DNA of 64,000 nucleotides from Helicobacter cynogastricus (GCF_900197855.1 NZ_FZMQ01000005.1:150175-214174), one strand, 5' to 3'; numbered from the stretch's first letter, positions 8,344 through 17,847 are shown. The notes: generated by a model not told the origin, from the letters alone. Translations and numbers: made by a program.

Positions 8344-11157
8344 ATGACACCCAATTATACTAATTTTTACCAAGAGGCGCAGCAATTTTTGGGGAACAGG
8401 ATTTATAAAGACTATTTGCGCCGCTTGGTCTATGGCATCGATGCTTCATGTTATCGTTATATCCCTCAACTTGTGATCAAAGCGCAAAGTGAATTAGAAA
8501 TTGTGCGCATTTATGCCTTAGCACACAAATACGAAATTCCGCTCACTTTTCGTGCAGCAGGTAGCTCTCTTTCAGGTCAAGCGTGTGGGTTTGGAGTTTT
8601 AGTTATGGCTACCCTAGGTTGGCAGGAAATTAGTGTAAATGCTAGTCAAAATATTATCCGCCTAGGTTGTGGTGTGATTGGCGCACAGGCTAATAATGCC
8701 CTTAAAAAAAGTCATCAAAAAATCGGGCCTGACCCTGCCACAATCACCACAGCGATGATGGGGGGAATTTTGGCCAACAATGCTAGTGGCATGTGTTGTG
8801 GTGTGGCGCAAAATAGTTATAAGACACTCCAATCGATTCGGGTAATCCTAAGCGATGGCACGATTTTAGACACAAGTAACAAAGAGAGCACTCAAGCCTT
8901 TAGACAAAGCCATGTCCTGCTCTTAGAGGGGCTTTTAGCCCTGCGCCAAGAAGTGCTAGAGGATCAAGAATTGCACGATTTGATCCAAAAGAAATATAAA
9001 ATCAAAAACACCACAGGCTATAGCCTAAACGCCCTCATTGACTTTGACGACCCCATTCAGATTTTAAGCCATCTGTTTATCGGCTCAGAGGGTACGCTAG
9101 GCTTTATCTCTAGCTGTGAATTGCATTGTGTCCCCGATCTGCCCTTTAAAACCTGTTTTTTACTCTTTTATGAAACCCTCAACACCGCTTTAAAAGCCGT
9201 GCAAATTTTAGCCCAAAATGCGGATAAAATCAGTGCAGCCGAATTAATGGACTATGCTTGTTTAGCCAGTGTGCAGGGTGTGGAGGGGATGCCTAGCGTG
9301 TTAAGCCAAGTCAAACCCGGGTATGCTTGCATTTTAGCCCAGCTAGAGAGCGCGCATTCAAACACCCTAGAAAAAAATAGCGCTCTTGTGCTAGAAAAAT
9401 TGCAGATTGTGCCCACGATCCTACCCCTTGCTCAAAGCTCCAAGTCCCAAGAATACAACACATGGTGGAAAATCCGTAAAGGACTCTTTCCCATCGTGGC
9501 GGGACGCAGGCGCACGGGGGCGAGCGTGATCATGGAGGATTTATGTTTTGATATGGAGCATTTGCAAGAGGGAATCGCTCATTTGCAAGAGTTACTAGAA
9601 AAGCATGATTTTAAAAAGCACAGCGTGATTTTTGGGCATGCTTTGAGTGGAAATTTACATTTTGTCATCACCCCTTTACTAGAAAACCCCAAAGAGAGAG
9701 CCCAATTTAGCGCGCTGATGGAGGATTTAGCCCACATGGTCGCCTCTTTGCAAGGCTCAATCAAGGCTGAACATGGCACAGGACGCATGGTTGCTCCTTT
9801 TGTGGAATTAGAGTGGGGTACAAAGGCCTACAACCTTTGCAAGCGCATTAAGGCTCTCTTTGATCCACAAGGGCTTTTAAACCCTGATGTGCTTCTCTCT
9901 AACGATCCACAAATCCACACCAAGAATTTAAAAACAAACACCCCTATTGCTCCAGAATTAGAATCTTGCATGGAATGCGGATTTTGCGAGCGTATTTGCC
10001 CAAGTCGCTACCTTTCCCTAACTCCACGCCAGCGCATTGTCTTACAAAGAGAGATCGCCTATTTGAAGGAGCGCGTTAAAAATGGGCATCTGTCCGATCA
10101 ATCCATATTAGAGGAGCTCTTAGAGGGTTATGCATATCTGAGCGATGAGACCTGTGCAGCCTGTCATATGTGTTCTACTCTCTGTCCTTTAGGCATTGAT
10201 AGTGCGACTATTGCGTTAAAATGGCGTAAACAGGCCAAAGCCCCGGCGTTGGCCAAGATTCTTTTAGAGCACATGGATACAACCATCGGTGCTGTGAAAA
10301 TGGGATTGGGTTTAGCCCAAGTAGGCCAAGTGGTTCTAGGATCTGAGCGGTTGCAAAAAGCCAGTATGCAAATCCACCATAAAATGAGAACACCTAGTAT
10401 CGCAACACATATACCCCAATCCAATGCCTATAAAATGCACAGCAAGCCTGCAATTAAAAATGTCCTCTATCTTTCTACCTGTATAAATCGTGCCTTTGCC
10501 CCCTCAAAACGCATGCCAGATAGGCGTAGTTTACAAGAAGTCTTTGAATCGCTGTGTAAAAAGGCTGGCTTTGGAGTGATCTATCCGCACGAATTGCCCA
10601 AGTTTTGCTGTGGCAAGGCCTTTATCAATTACCAAGATTTAAGTGTACAAAACATGCAAAATAATACAACCCTTTTAAAACGCCTCTCAAACAATGGAGA
10701 AATCCCTATTGTGCTTGATCACAGCGCGTGCAGTGCACATTTGATTGAAAACTTGCACGATGAGGGGTTACCCATTTATGACATGCCTATTTTCATCTAT
10801 GAAATCTTGCTAAAATATTTGCATCTTAAACCTCTAAAGGAAAGCATAGCCTTGTATACCATGTGCGCTTCAAAACGCTTAGGCTATCAAGAAAAAATGT
10901 TAGCCTTAGCGCAAACATGTGTGGATGCCGAAGTGTTTGAGCACACCGACACGGGTTGTTGTGGTTTTGCCGGCAATAAGGGATTTTTGACCCCAGAGCT
11001 CAATGAGCATGCCTTGCTAGATTTGAGCAAATTTTACAAAGGCAAGGGTTTAAAGCGAGGATTTAGCAGCTCAAGTACCTGCGAAGTGGGTTTAAGCCAA
11101 CAGACCAAAATTCCTTTCCAACACATTGTCTACTTGGTGGATGCCTGCGCACAATGA
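8344..11157 (+). CDS. dld: FAD/Fe-S D-lactate dehydrogenase-type oxidoreductase
   Basis: A 937-residue fusion of three modules. The N-terminal FAD_binding_4 domain (LTFRAAGSSLSGQACG near 65) is followed by an FAD-linked oxidase C domain. Next are two 4Fe-4S clusters (CMECGFCERICPSR and CAACHMCSTLCPLGID, about 540-620). The C-terminal CCG domain has FCCGKAF and DTGCCGFAGNKG. It should oxidise D-lactate or a related 2-hydroxyacid at the inner membrane and feed electrons to quinone. The ATG at 8344 is chosen for its AAAGGA site; a frame 12 codons longer has none. uppS begins within its stop codon. H. pylori HP1222 has the same architecture. Confidence 0.9.
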   Translation: MTPNYTNFYQEAQQFLGNRIYKDYLRRLVYGIDASCYRYIPQLVIKAQSELEIVRIYALAHKYEIPLTFRAAGSSLSGQACGFGVLVMATLGWQEISVNASQNIIRLGCGVIGAQANNALKKSHQKIGPDPATITTAMMGGILANNASGMCCGVAQNSYKTLQSIRVILSDGTILDTSNKESTQAFRQSHVLLLEGLLALRQEVLEDQELHDLIQKKYKIKNTTGYSLNALIDFDDPIQILSHLFIGSEGTLGFISSCELHCVPDLPFKTCFLLFYETLNTALKAVQILAQNADKISAAELMDYACLASVQGVEGMPSVLSQVKPGYACILAQLESAHSNTLEKNSALVLEKLQIVPTILPLAQSSKSQEYNTWWKIRKGLFPIVAGRRRTGASVIMEDLCFDMEHLQEGIAHLQELLEKHDFKKHSVIFGHALSGNLHFVITPLLENPKERAQFSALMEDLAHMVASLQGSIKAEHGTGRMVAPFVELEWGTKAYNLCKRIKALFDPQGLLNPDVLLSNDPQIHTKNLKTNTPIAPELESCMECGFCERICPSRYLSLTPRQRIVLQREIAYLKERVKNGHLSDQSILEELLEGYAYLSDETCAACHMCSTLCPLGIDSATIALKWRKQAKAPALAKILLEHMDTTIGAVKMGLGLAQVGQVVLGSERLQKASMQIHHKMRTPSIATHIPQSNAYKMHSKPAIKNVLYLSTCINRAFAPSKRMPDRRSLQEVFESLCKKAGFGVIYPHELPKFCCGKAFINYQDLSVQNMQNNTTLLKRLSNNGEIPIVLDHSACSAHLIENLHDEGLPIYDMPIFIYEILLKYLHLKPLKESIALYTMCASKRLGYQEKMLALAQTCVDAEVFEHTDTGCCGFAGNKGFLTPELNEHALLDLSKFYKGKGLKRGFSSSSTCEVGLSQQTKIPFQHIVYLVDACAQ

Positions 11158-11834
11158 ATGCTTTAACACACTTGGCAATTATTATGGATGGTAATGGTCG
11201 GTGGGCAAAATTACGGGGCAAGCCCCGCACATATGGCCATCAAAAAGGCATTAACACCCTACGCAATATCACTATTTGGTGCGCCCAAAACCATATTGCT
11301 TATCTAACTTTCTATGCTTTTTCAACGGAAAATTGGAGTCGCCCTAGAACAGAAGTGGATTTTTTAATGCGCATGCTCAAAAAATATCTTCTTCAAGAAA
11401 GACCTACCTACTTAGAGCATAAAATCCGTTTTAAGGCCATTGGTGATTTGAAAAAATTTAGCGCGTCATTGCAAAAGACTATCTCAAATTTGGAACAAGA
11501 AACCGCCGAGCATACCGCCCTAACACAAATTTTAGCTTTAAATTACGGAGGGCGTGATGAAATTGCACGCGCGTGTGGACATATCATTCAAAAGGGTTTA
11601 CAAGGAGATATGCAAACCCTAATCGCTGAATATTTGGATACAGCCAGATTACCCGATGTGGATTTGTTGGTGCGCACAGGTGGGGAGATGCGCCTCTCTA
11701 ATTTTTTGCTTTGGCAGTCTAACTATGCCGAGTTGTTTTTTAGTCCTGTACTCTGGCCTGACTTCACTCCAGAGCATTTACAAGAGATTATCGCCTTATT
11801 TAACCAACGGCAACGCAAATTTGGTAGGGTGTGA
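11154..11834 (+). CDS. uppS: Undecaprenyl diphosphate synthase
   Basis: A 226-residue cis-prenyltransferase that extends farnesyl diphosphate to the C55 carrier lipid for peptidoglycan and LPS assembly. The catalytic start IIMDGNGRWAKLRG (near residue 10), FYAFSTENWSRP, LNYGGRDEI and the terminal VDLLVRTGGEMRLSNFLLWQ block are all present. Length is normal for the family. ATGA overlap with the upstream dehydrogenase gene implies co-transcription. It lies close to a flippase gene that also uses this lipid, although that gene is on the other strand. Confidence 0.95.
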   Translation: MNALTHLAIIMDGNGRWAKLRGKPRTYGHQKGINTLRNITIWCAQNHIAYLTFYAFSTENWSRPRTEVDFLMRMLKKYLLQERPTYLEHKIRFKAIGDLKKFSASLQKTISNLEQETAEHTALTQILALNYGGRDEIARACGHIIQKGLQGDMQTLIAEYLDTARLPDVDLLVRTGGEMRLSNFLLWQSNYAELFFSPVLWPDFTPEHLQEIIALFNQRQRKFGRV

Positions 11835-11848
11835 AGAAAGGGGATAAC

Positions 11849-12520
11849 ATGGCATTAAAAGTGGTGGTGTGGGATTTTGACGGGGTGATTTTTGATAGCA
11901 TGCATTTGAAGGCGGAGGGATTTAAAACGCTCTTTAAACGGCATACAAAGACAGATGAAACCGCCTTAAAAACCTTTGATACCTACCACGCCCTAAATGG
12001 CGGAATTAGTCGTTTTGAAAAAATCGCTTATTTTTACTCAGAGATTTTAAAACAACCCATAGAGGAAGCTAAGATCGAAGCTTTAGTTGCTGAGTTTGGG
12101 CAAATCATCGCTCAAGACCTCTTTTCTCGAAGCCATTTAAATCTTGAAGTCTTAGATTTTATTAAGACTAACCACAGCAATTACGCATTTCACATTGCTT
12201 CAGCAGCCCTACACTATGAATTGCAAATTTTATGTGAATTTTTAGGTTTATTACCCTATTTTAAGAGCATTGAAGGCAGTCCGCCAGCTAAAGCAAAAGT
12301 TTTAGCTAACCTCAAAACTAATTATGGCTACGCTAGTACAGAAATGGTTTTAATTGGGGATAGCAAAAATGATTACGAGAGTGCTAGAGCTAATCAAATC
12401 CTCTTTTTGGGTTACAACAACACAGACTTACAAAAACTGCTCCCCAGAGCTTATATCACCAGTTTTAAGAAGCTGGACTTGCAGGCCTTTGTGCAAGAAG
12501 CTCTCCTAAATCAACTCTAA
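11849..12520 (+). CDS. HAD-superfamily phosphatase
   Basis: A 223-residue haloacid dehalogenase-type hydrolase of the phosphoglycolate phosphatase-like subfamily. Motif I is VWDFDGVIFDS with two catalytic aspartates (near residue 8), motif II is HIASAA, the motif III lysine is in PPAKAKVL, and motif IV is MVLIGDSKNDYESA. The helical cap lies between residues 20 and 90. ATG 11849 has AAAGGGGA upstream. The upstream uppS stop lies 15 bases before it. The substrate is not evident; a sugar phosphate is plausible given the cell-envelope neighbours. The 3' end overlaps the convergent flippase gene by 56 bases. Confidence 0.82.
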   Translation: MALKVVVWDFDGVIFDSMHLKAEGFKTLFKRHTKTDETALKTFDTYHALNGGISRFEKIAYFYSEILKQPIEEAKIEALVAEFGQIIAQDLFSRSHLNLEVLDFIKTNHSNYAFHIASAALHYELQILCEFLGLLPYFKSIEGSPPAKAKVLANLKTNYGYASTEMVLIGDSKNDYESARANQILFLGYNNTDLQKLLPRAYITSFKKLDLQAFVQEALLNQL

Positions 12521-14219
12521 CATCGCACCTTTCAATCGTGCTTAAGCGATGTGCGATTACAAGCAGAGTTTTGCCCTTTGCGATCGCATAGATTTCATCC
12601 ATAATCTTGCTTTCTGTAGAGGTGTCTAGAGCGGAAGTCGCTTCATCTAAGACAAGAATTTCTGGATTATCATAGAGCGCGCGCGCAATCCCTAGGCGTT
12701 GTTTCTGCCCCCCGCTCAGATTAATCCCCCCCTCGCCTATGGTGGTCTCAATTCCTCTATGTTGGGATAAAAAGTCGTAAATGTGTGCCATTTTGCACAC
12801 CTCTATCACGCGATCCTCGTCTAAAGGGCTTCCACAAGCAATATTGTCAGCCACAGTGCCGTCAAAAAGGTAAATGTGTTGTGGGATATAGCCAATTCTT
12901 TGTCGCCAACTGCGGACATTTTGAGCATTGAGAGGTTGATCATCAATCCAAATTTCACCTTTATTGGGATACAGAACACCCATGATAATGTCTACTAAGG
13001 TAGATTTACCACATCCACTTGGACCTATAAAGGCTACACTTTGGCCTTTTTGGATTGTGAGATTGAAATCTTCAAAGACAGGATATGACACTCTGTAGAA
13101 AAAATTGATATTTTTAAGAGTGATGGAATGCTCAAATTTAAGGGGAAGATTGCCCTCCTCTAAGATGGGTTTATGGAGGTCCTTAAACACACTATTTACG
13201 GCATATTGGTTGTAAAAAATAGTGTTATATTGATCTAAAATTTTATTCACTGAGGGGAGCATGCGATAGAGGGAAAGAGCATACATAGAAATGATGGGCA
13301 ACACCATTTTAGCCTCTCCATATCTGTAGAGCACATAAGCCACGGCTAAAATAAGTAGACTAAACCCTGTGGTTTCTAAAAGCCTGTTGGGCACTACTTG
13401 TACCGTTTGATAGATGATATTGGCATGAGCAGCCCTAAGACTATTCTCTGCAAAGATGGTGTGTGCTTCAGTGTAGTTATCCTTGAGTTTAGTGATTTTG
13501 AAATTGCCAAAAAATTTAGAGAACACTCGAAAAGATTTGGCAGCAGAGTTGCTAGAAACCCTTCCTTTACTCTGAATGAATTTTGACATATATTTTGTAA
13601 CTAAGAAAATTTGTAGACCTAGAATAGCTGTTAAAACTAAAGTCATCTTCCAATTCGTGATCAGAAGTAAAGAGTACAAAAAAAGCATGACACTTAATTC
13701 TGCTAACATGCTCAAAAGGGCATTGAAACTATTCATCACACTTCCACTTTTAGACAAGACGATGTCACGAATCTGGTCCACGCTCACTCTAATATGTTCC
13801 AAGTAAGAAATTCTAAGGTGGCGCATAAAAAGCCTCTGAGCTAGAGTATGGGCTTTTTTGCAAGCAAAACGGCTATTGACATAAGCAAAAAGAACGCTAT
13901 AACCCATTCTGAAAAGATACACCCCCACCAAAACAAAGCTAAAGAAAAAAGCAAAGTGTAGGGGGCTAGAGAAATGCAAAAACTCATAAACCATGCGCGC
14001 CGATCGGTGCGATAAAATGAGATCGGGTGAGCTTGCCAGAGTGATAAAGGGCATGATCATGCTGATAGAGAAAACTTCAATAAAGGACATCAGAATAGAC
14101 ATAAGAGTAAGCACAACTAAGATTTTCTTATCTCTTTTATTAATCAAAAAAAACATCTGAGAAAGAGAGCGCAAAAAGATCTTAAGAGGGGTAACGCGTC
14201 TTTTCTTGCTAGGGCGCAT
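12465..14219 (-). CDS. wzk: Wzk/PglK-type ABC flippase
   Basis: A 584-residue half-transporter: five to six transmembrane helices (residues 30-330), then an ATPase domain with Walker A GPSGCGKST (near 410), signature INLSGGQKQR, Walker B ILVLDEATSALD and the H-loop AHRLST. The membrane part, with its IEVFSISMIMPFI helix, resembles PglK and H. pylori Wzk, which flip undecaprenyl-linked glycans for LPS O-antigen or glycoprotein assembly. The last 18 codons lie antisense to the HAD gene and do not look like the usual family tail, so the C-terminus may have been rebuilt by a rearrangement. The ATPase core is complete. Confidence 0.85.
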   Translation of the reverse strand: MRPSKKRRVTPLKIFLRSLSQMFFLINKRDKKILVVLTLMSILMSFIEVFSISMIMPFITLASSPDLILSHRSARMVYEFLHFSSPLHFAFFFSFVLVGVYLFRMGYSVLFAYVNSRFACKKAHTLAQRLFMRHLRISYLEHIRVSVDQIRDIVLSKSGSVMNSFNALLSMLAELSVMLFLYSLLLITNWKMTLVLTAILGLQIFLVTKYMSKFIQSKGRVSSNSAAKSFRVFSKFFGNFKITKLKDNYTEAHTIFAENSLRAAHANIIYQTVQVVPNRLLETTGFSLLILAVAYVLYRYGEAKMVLPIISMYALSLYRMLPSVNKILDQYNTIFYNQYAVNSVFKDLHKPILEEGNLPLKFEHSITLKNINFFYRVSYPVFEDFNLTIQKGQSVAFIGPSGCGKSTLVDIIMGVLYPNKGEIWIDDQPLNAQNVRSWRQRIGYIPQHIYLFDGTVADNIACGSPLDEDRVIEVCKMAHIYDFLSQHRGIETTIGEGGINLSGGQKQRLGIARALYDNPEILVLDEATSALDTSTESKIMDEIYAIAKGKTLLVIAHRLSTIERCDVRVDLGELLAQRPASPAS

Positions 14220-14292
14220 GAAATTTCAGTCCTTAAAGTGATTTGTGCAGATTATAGCCAAAACGACCCTTGATTATTCAGGCTGTTTTGAC

Positions 14293-14315
14293 TATATTGC
14301 CGTGTCTTTTGACAC
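14293..14315 (+). promoter_or_regulatory. Promoter and small inverted repeat upstream of the peroxiredoxin gene
   Basis: TATATT at 14293-14298 is a plausible -10 element. It is followed at 14302-14315 by the perfect inverted repeat GTGTC-TTTT-GACAC, which would cover the predicted transcript start. The repeat could be an operator or a small 5' hairpin. The AAGGAG ribosome site lies closer to the ATG at 14340. Confidence 0.4.
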
Positions 14316-14339
14316 AGAATCAATTTTTAAGGAGTTTTT

Positions 14340-14936
14340 ATGTTGGTAACTAAGTTAGCCCCTAACTTTAAAGCGACTGCCGTTTTGGCCAATAACCAAG
14401 TGGTTGAAGATTTTGAGCTTTCTAAGAATTTGGGCAAAAATGGCGCAGTGCTGTTTTTTTGGCCTAAAGATTTTACCTTTGTTTGTCCTTCTGAAATTAT
14501 CGCCTTTGATCACCGCGTGAAAGATTTTGAAGAGCGAGGCTTTAGCGTGATTGGTGTGTCTATTGATACTGAGGTTGTACACTATGCTTGGAAAAATACT
14601 CCGGTAGATAAAGGCGGGATTGGTCAAGTGAGCTTCCCTATGGTGGCAGATGTTAAAAAAGAGATTTCTCGAAGCTATGAGGTGCTTTTTGATGATGCGA
14701 TTGCGCTCAGGGGTTCTTTCCTAATTGATAAACATCAAAAAGTCCGCCACGCTGTGATCAACGACTTCCCCTTGGGGCGCAATGTAGATGAAATGTTGCG
14801 CATGGTTGATGCCTTGATTTTCTTTGAAGAACATGGCGAAGTTTGCCCCGCTGGTTGGAGAAAGGGTGATGCGGGCATGAAACCTACTCATGAGGGTGTC
14901 AAAGAATATCTTAGGGATCACGCTAGTCGTCTCTAG
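14340..14936 (+). CDS. ahpC: 2-Cys peroxiredoxin (AhpC/TsaA)
   Basis: A 198-residue typical 2-Cys peroxiredoxin. The peroxidatic Cys49 lies in FTFVCPSE, and the resolving Cys169 is in GEVCPAGW near the C-terminus. It reduces hydrogen peroxide and organic peroxides, and in Helicobacter it is recharged by thioredoxin and is one of the most abundant proteins. It stands alone with its own promoter and a strong AAGGAG ribosome site. Length is standard. Confidence 0.96.
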   Translation: MLVTKLAPNFKATAVLANNQVVEDFELSKNLGKNGAVLFFWPKDFTFVCPSEIIAFDHRVKDFEERGFSVIGVSIDTEVVHYAWKNTPVDKGGIGQVSFPMVADVKKEISRSYEVLFDDAIALRGSFLIDKHQKVRHAVINDFPLGRNVDEMLRMVDALIFFEEHGEVCPAGWRKGDAGMKPTHEGVKEYLRDHASRL

Positions 14937-14971
14937 TCTCTCTGTTTGTAACAGGGTTGGAAAATCCAGTC

Positions 14972-15580
14972 CTAAAAATGCCAAGCATGAGAAACAAAGA
15001 AAGCGAAGTTGCGCTCAATCGGGCTTTTGGGCCCGGGATTTAAAAACACTTTTATACCCACCTCTACATCTACCATGTGCCATGTAACGATGGTGCGCCA
15101 TTGCACCCCCGCCCTGAAAGCGACTCTAAAATAAGCCCTTTGAGGCTTGAATACCAGATCGCTAAACGCGTTCCATGTATTCACAACAATATCCTTGGCC
15201 TTATGGTTGTAAATCCAGGTGCTAGCCCCTATTTGCAACCCCATAAATAGTGCCCATGAGTTGACAGGATTTTTATTGTAGGCAAGCAACATATCCCCCC
15301 CTACACCATAAGTAAAAAAATTAATTTGGGCGGTACTATGAGGTTGCAAGAGAGCGTTGCCATAATCAATAAAGATATAATAGCGCGCATAAGCCCGTGT
15401 GTTGTTCGGGTTAATTTCATAGCCCCAAGCAAGCGCAGCTCCTTGCATAAAATCGTGTGTATTTTTCTCGTTAAAAAATATATGATTCATTTGATAAGAG
15501 GAGGACATGTAACTAAGATTTTTTGCCTGCAAACCTCCACCCAACAAGACCCACACTAGACACCGCCACACCGCTACCAT
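14972..15580 (-). CDS. Small Helicobacter outer membrane beta-barrel protein
   Basis: A 202-residue protein with an N-terminal signal (VWRCLVWVLLGGGLQA, cleavage probably after QA). It has alternating amphipathic strands and a C-terminus ending HAWHF, whose last phenylalanine is typical of BAM-inserted barrels. Strands such as GAALAWGYEIN and VGIKVFLNPG resemble the C-terminal barrel of Hop/Hor family proteins. The ATG at 15580 puts the signal first; an upstream TTG would add six residues. No clear ribosome site precedes it. Adhesin or porin function cannot be decided. It stands alone, convergent with the peroxiredoxin gene. Confidence 0.7.
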   Translation of the reverse strand: MVAVWRCLVWVLLGGGLQAKNLSYMSSSYQMNHIFFNEKNTHDFMQGAALAWGYEINPNNTRAYARYYIFIDYGNALLQPHSTAQINFFTYGVGGDMLLAYNKNPVNSWALFMGLQIGASTWIYNHKAKDIVVNTWNAFSDLVFKPQRAYFRVAFRAGVQWRTIVTWHMVDVEVGIKVFLNPGPKSPIERNFAFFVSHAWHF

Positions 15581-15656
15581 GCCACAAGAGTAGCACAACT
15601 CAAACTTAAGCTAGAGTTTGCTAGAATTAGCCCTTATTTTTTGTATAAGGAAATCC

Positions 15657-16193
15657 ATGCTAGAGGGCCAAGTTAGAACTAAGTTGTCCAAATCTGAAAG
15701 AAAAACTTTGCGCAAAGAAGGGTATTTGCTTGCTAATCTCTATGGTCATAAAGTGCCCAATGTTTATGCTACCTTTCAAACCAATGATTTTATCCGCTTT
15801 CTCAAACACAAGCCCACTTTAGATTTTCAAGTGAAGGTAGGCGAAAAGGCTTATCAAGTCGTAGTGCAAGATTATCAAAAAGATCCCGTGAGCAACGCAT
15901 TAATGCATGTGGATTTGCTTGTGTTGAATGCAGGGGCAATTTCTAAGTTTCATGTGCCTGTAAAAGTGCATGGTACACCTGCTGGGCTTAAAAACAAAGG
16001 TATTTTAATGCTCTCTAAAAGTCGAATCCAAGTGGCATGCAAACCTGAAGATTTGATTTCTAGTTTTGAATTAGATGTTTCTTCCCTGGATGTGGGCGAT
16101 GTCATCTTGGTGCGCGACCTTAAGGTCGCCAATTCAGTTAAAATTTTGGAAAATCCTAATAACGCAGTTGTAGGGGTGATTAAGGCGAAATAG
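15657..16193 (+). CDS. rplY: 50S ribosomal protein L25 (Ctc type)
   Basis: A 178-residue long-form L25 with an N-terminal 5S-rRNA-binding barrel (TLRKEGYLLANLYG near residue 17) and the C-terminal TL5 domain (KFHVPVKVHGTPAGLKNKG). It binds 5S rRNA in the large subunit. The ATG at 15657 has AAGGAA upstream; the longer frame from 15618 has none. The pth gene begins three bases after its stop, the common rplY-pth pairing. Confidence 0.92.
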   Translation: MLEGQVRTKLSKSERKTLRKEGYLLANLYGHKVPNVYATFQTNDFIRFLKHKPTLDFQVKVGEKAYQVVVQDYQKDPVSNALMHVDLLVLNAGAISKFHVPVKVHGTPAGLKNKGILMLSKSRIQVACKPEDLISSFELDVSSLDVGDVILVRDLKVANSVKILENPNNAVVGVIKAK

Positions 16194-16195
16194 TC

Positions 16196-16771
16196 TTGAG
16201 ACTGATTGTAGGTTTGGGTAATCCAACGCCCACATATGCCCATACCCGACACAATGTGGGTTTTGATGTGCTAGATTTGTTGGCACATCGCTTCGGCGTG
16301 GCATTTAAGGGCAATGCACACTATCTTTATGCTACTCTTTCCCAGCACGCTTGCTATTTGCTCAAACCGATGACTTACATGAATCTCAGTGGTCAAGCCT
16401 TGAGCGTGTTTTTGCGCTATCATAAAAAGGTAGATGCCCTATTAGTTGTACATGACGACCTTGATCTGCCTTTGGGGGCTTTGCGTTTCAAACAAGGGGG
16501 GGGTAATGGGGGGCATAATGGACTTAAATCCATAGAAGAGCACTATCAAGAGACATTTTTTAAGCTTAAAATTGGCATTGGGCGGGGCGCAGACGCGCGC
16601 AGTCATGTTTTACAATGTTTTGAGGCTGTAGAAGAGGTGCATAAAAACGAAGTCTTTAGCCAAGCCCTAGAAGCTCTAAGTTTTTACCTTAAACACAATG
16701 ACTTTGCTCGCATGCAATCTCGTTTTACCCTCAATCCTCATAAAAACGCATGCGTCTTTGGTTCTTTGTAG
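16196..16771 (+). CDS. pth: Peptidyl-tRNA hydrolase
   Basis: A 191-residue Pth that frees tRNA from stalled peptidyl-tRNA. Conserved blocks are LIVGLGNPTPTYAHTRHNVG with the catalytic histidine, KPMTYMNLSG, VVHDDLDLPLG and the GGGNGGHNGLKSI loop. A TTG start at 16196 is required, because the next in-frame ATG falls after the catalytic residues. The glycine loop is encoded through a run of eight G residues (16496-16503), a possible slippage point in a gene that is usually essential. It overlaps the permease gene by 22 bases. Confidence 0.94.
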   Translation: MRLIVGLGNPTPTYAHTRHNVGFDVLDLLAHRFGVAFKGNAHYLYATLSQHACYLLKPMTYMNLSGQALSVFLRYHKKVDALLVVHDDLDLPLGALRFKQGGGNGGHNGLKSIEEHYQETFFKLKIGIGRGADARSHVLQCFEAVEEVHKNEVFSQALEALSFYLKHNDFARMQSRFTLNPHKNACVFGSL

Positions 16772-17817
16772 GCTCTTATTATCTCAAGTATTGCCTCATA
16801 ATTCTAACAGCTTTAGAGCTATTTTTTATCGGCATAGACAGCCTACAATACGCCGATAGGTTTCCTGATGCGGCCAATTTGTTGCTTCTTTTCTTTATTT
16901 ATGATGGCTTGTATGCTCTTAATTACACCTTGCCCATTTCTTTATTACTGGGTCTAGTCCTCTTTTATATCGCTTTTATTCGCTCTAACCAATACGGCGC
17001 ATTGCTGGCCATTGGTTACTCTATACGACAAATTCTAAACCCCATGCTCACTATCAATCTCTTTTTTATCATTGTTTTTGTGGGTTTGAACGCAACCCCG
17101 TTTGTTTACATGCAAGAAAAGGCTATGGCTATCATCTACAAAGACAATGGGGGCAATATCTCTGAAAATCTGCTAGTCAAATACAATAACGACTATGTCT
17201 ATTTTGGCAAAATTAATCCTCTTTTGCAAAGCGCACAAAATATCAAGATTTTTACCCTTAAACATGATGAGCTGAATGCTGTTGCTCAAGCAGATCATGC
17301 TGCATTTGAAAACAAGTATTGGACGCTACACAACGCTACTATCGCCACCTTGCCTACACCACTAAGTTTGGGACATCAAGGGTTGCATTTAGAGAGTGTG
17401 CCTTTACTCAAGACGCTCAGAGGATTTCATCCTAAAGTGCTAGATACAATCTATCAAAACAAGCCGGCCGTTTCTATCACAGATGCCTTTCGATCTTTGC
17501 ATGTGCTTTATCGCCAACACGGAGATACCAAAAAAATACGAGGGTTTCTCTATGTCGCTATCTTGACTCCTTTCTTTGTACCCCTTACTGCAATTTTAAT
17601 TGCCCGATACACTCCCAACTTAGCCCGCTATGAAAATCTTGCCCTCTTAAGTCTAAAATTTATCATTCTTGCTTTGATCTTATGGGGGCTTTTCTTTGCT
17701 TTGGGCAAATTCAGCATTGCCGGACTTTTTTACCCTGAATTTGGGATCGTGATTCCCTTTGCTATCTTATGTGGAGTCACTTTGCACCATTACCGCAAAT
17801 TAGACACCCGACTTTAA
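16750..17817 (+). CDS. LptF/LptG-family LPS export permease
   Basis: A 355-residue YjgP/YjgQ family protein. Three N-terminal membrane helices (about residues 10-115) are followed by a periplasmic beta-jellyroll region with YNNDYVYFGKINP, then three C-terminal helices. It should form the membrane part of the LptB2FG transporter that extracts LPS from the inner membrane. Whether it is the F or the G paralogue cannot be settled here. The third gene of rplY-pth-lpt; the same order exists in H. pylori (HP1496-1498). Confidence 0.85.
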   Translation: MRLWFFVGSYYLKYCLIILTALELFFIGIDSLQYADRFPDAANLLLLFFIYDGLYALNYTLPISLLLGLVLFYIAFIRSNQYGALLAIGYSIRQILNPMLTINLFFIIVFVGLNATPFVYMQEKAMAIIYKDNGGNISENLLVKYNNDYVYFGKINPLLQSAQNIKIFTLKHDELNAVAQADHAAFENKYWTLHNATIATLPTPLSLGHQGLHLESVPLLKTLRGFHPKVLDTIYQNKPAVSITDAFRSLHVLYRQHGDTKKIRGFLYVAILTPFFVPLTAILIARYTPNLARYENLALLSLKFIILALILWGLFFALGKFSIAGLFYPEFGIVIPFAILCGVTLHHYRKLDTRL

Positions 17818-17847
17818 GACTCCAACACAAGGATTTTTAAATAGTAC

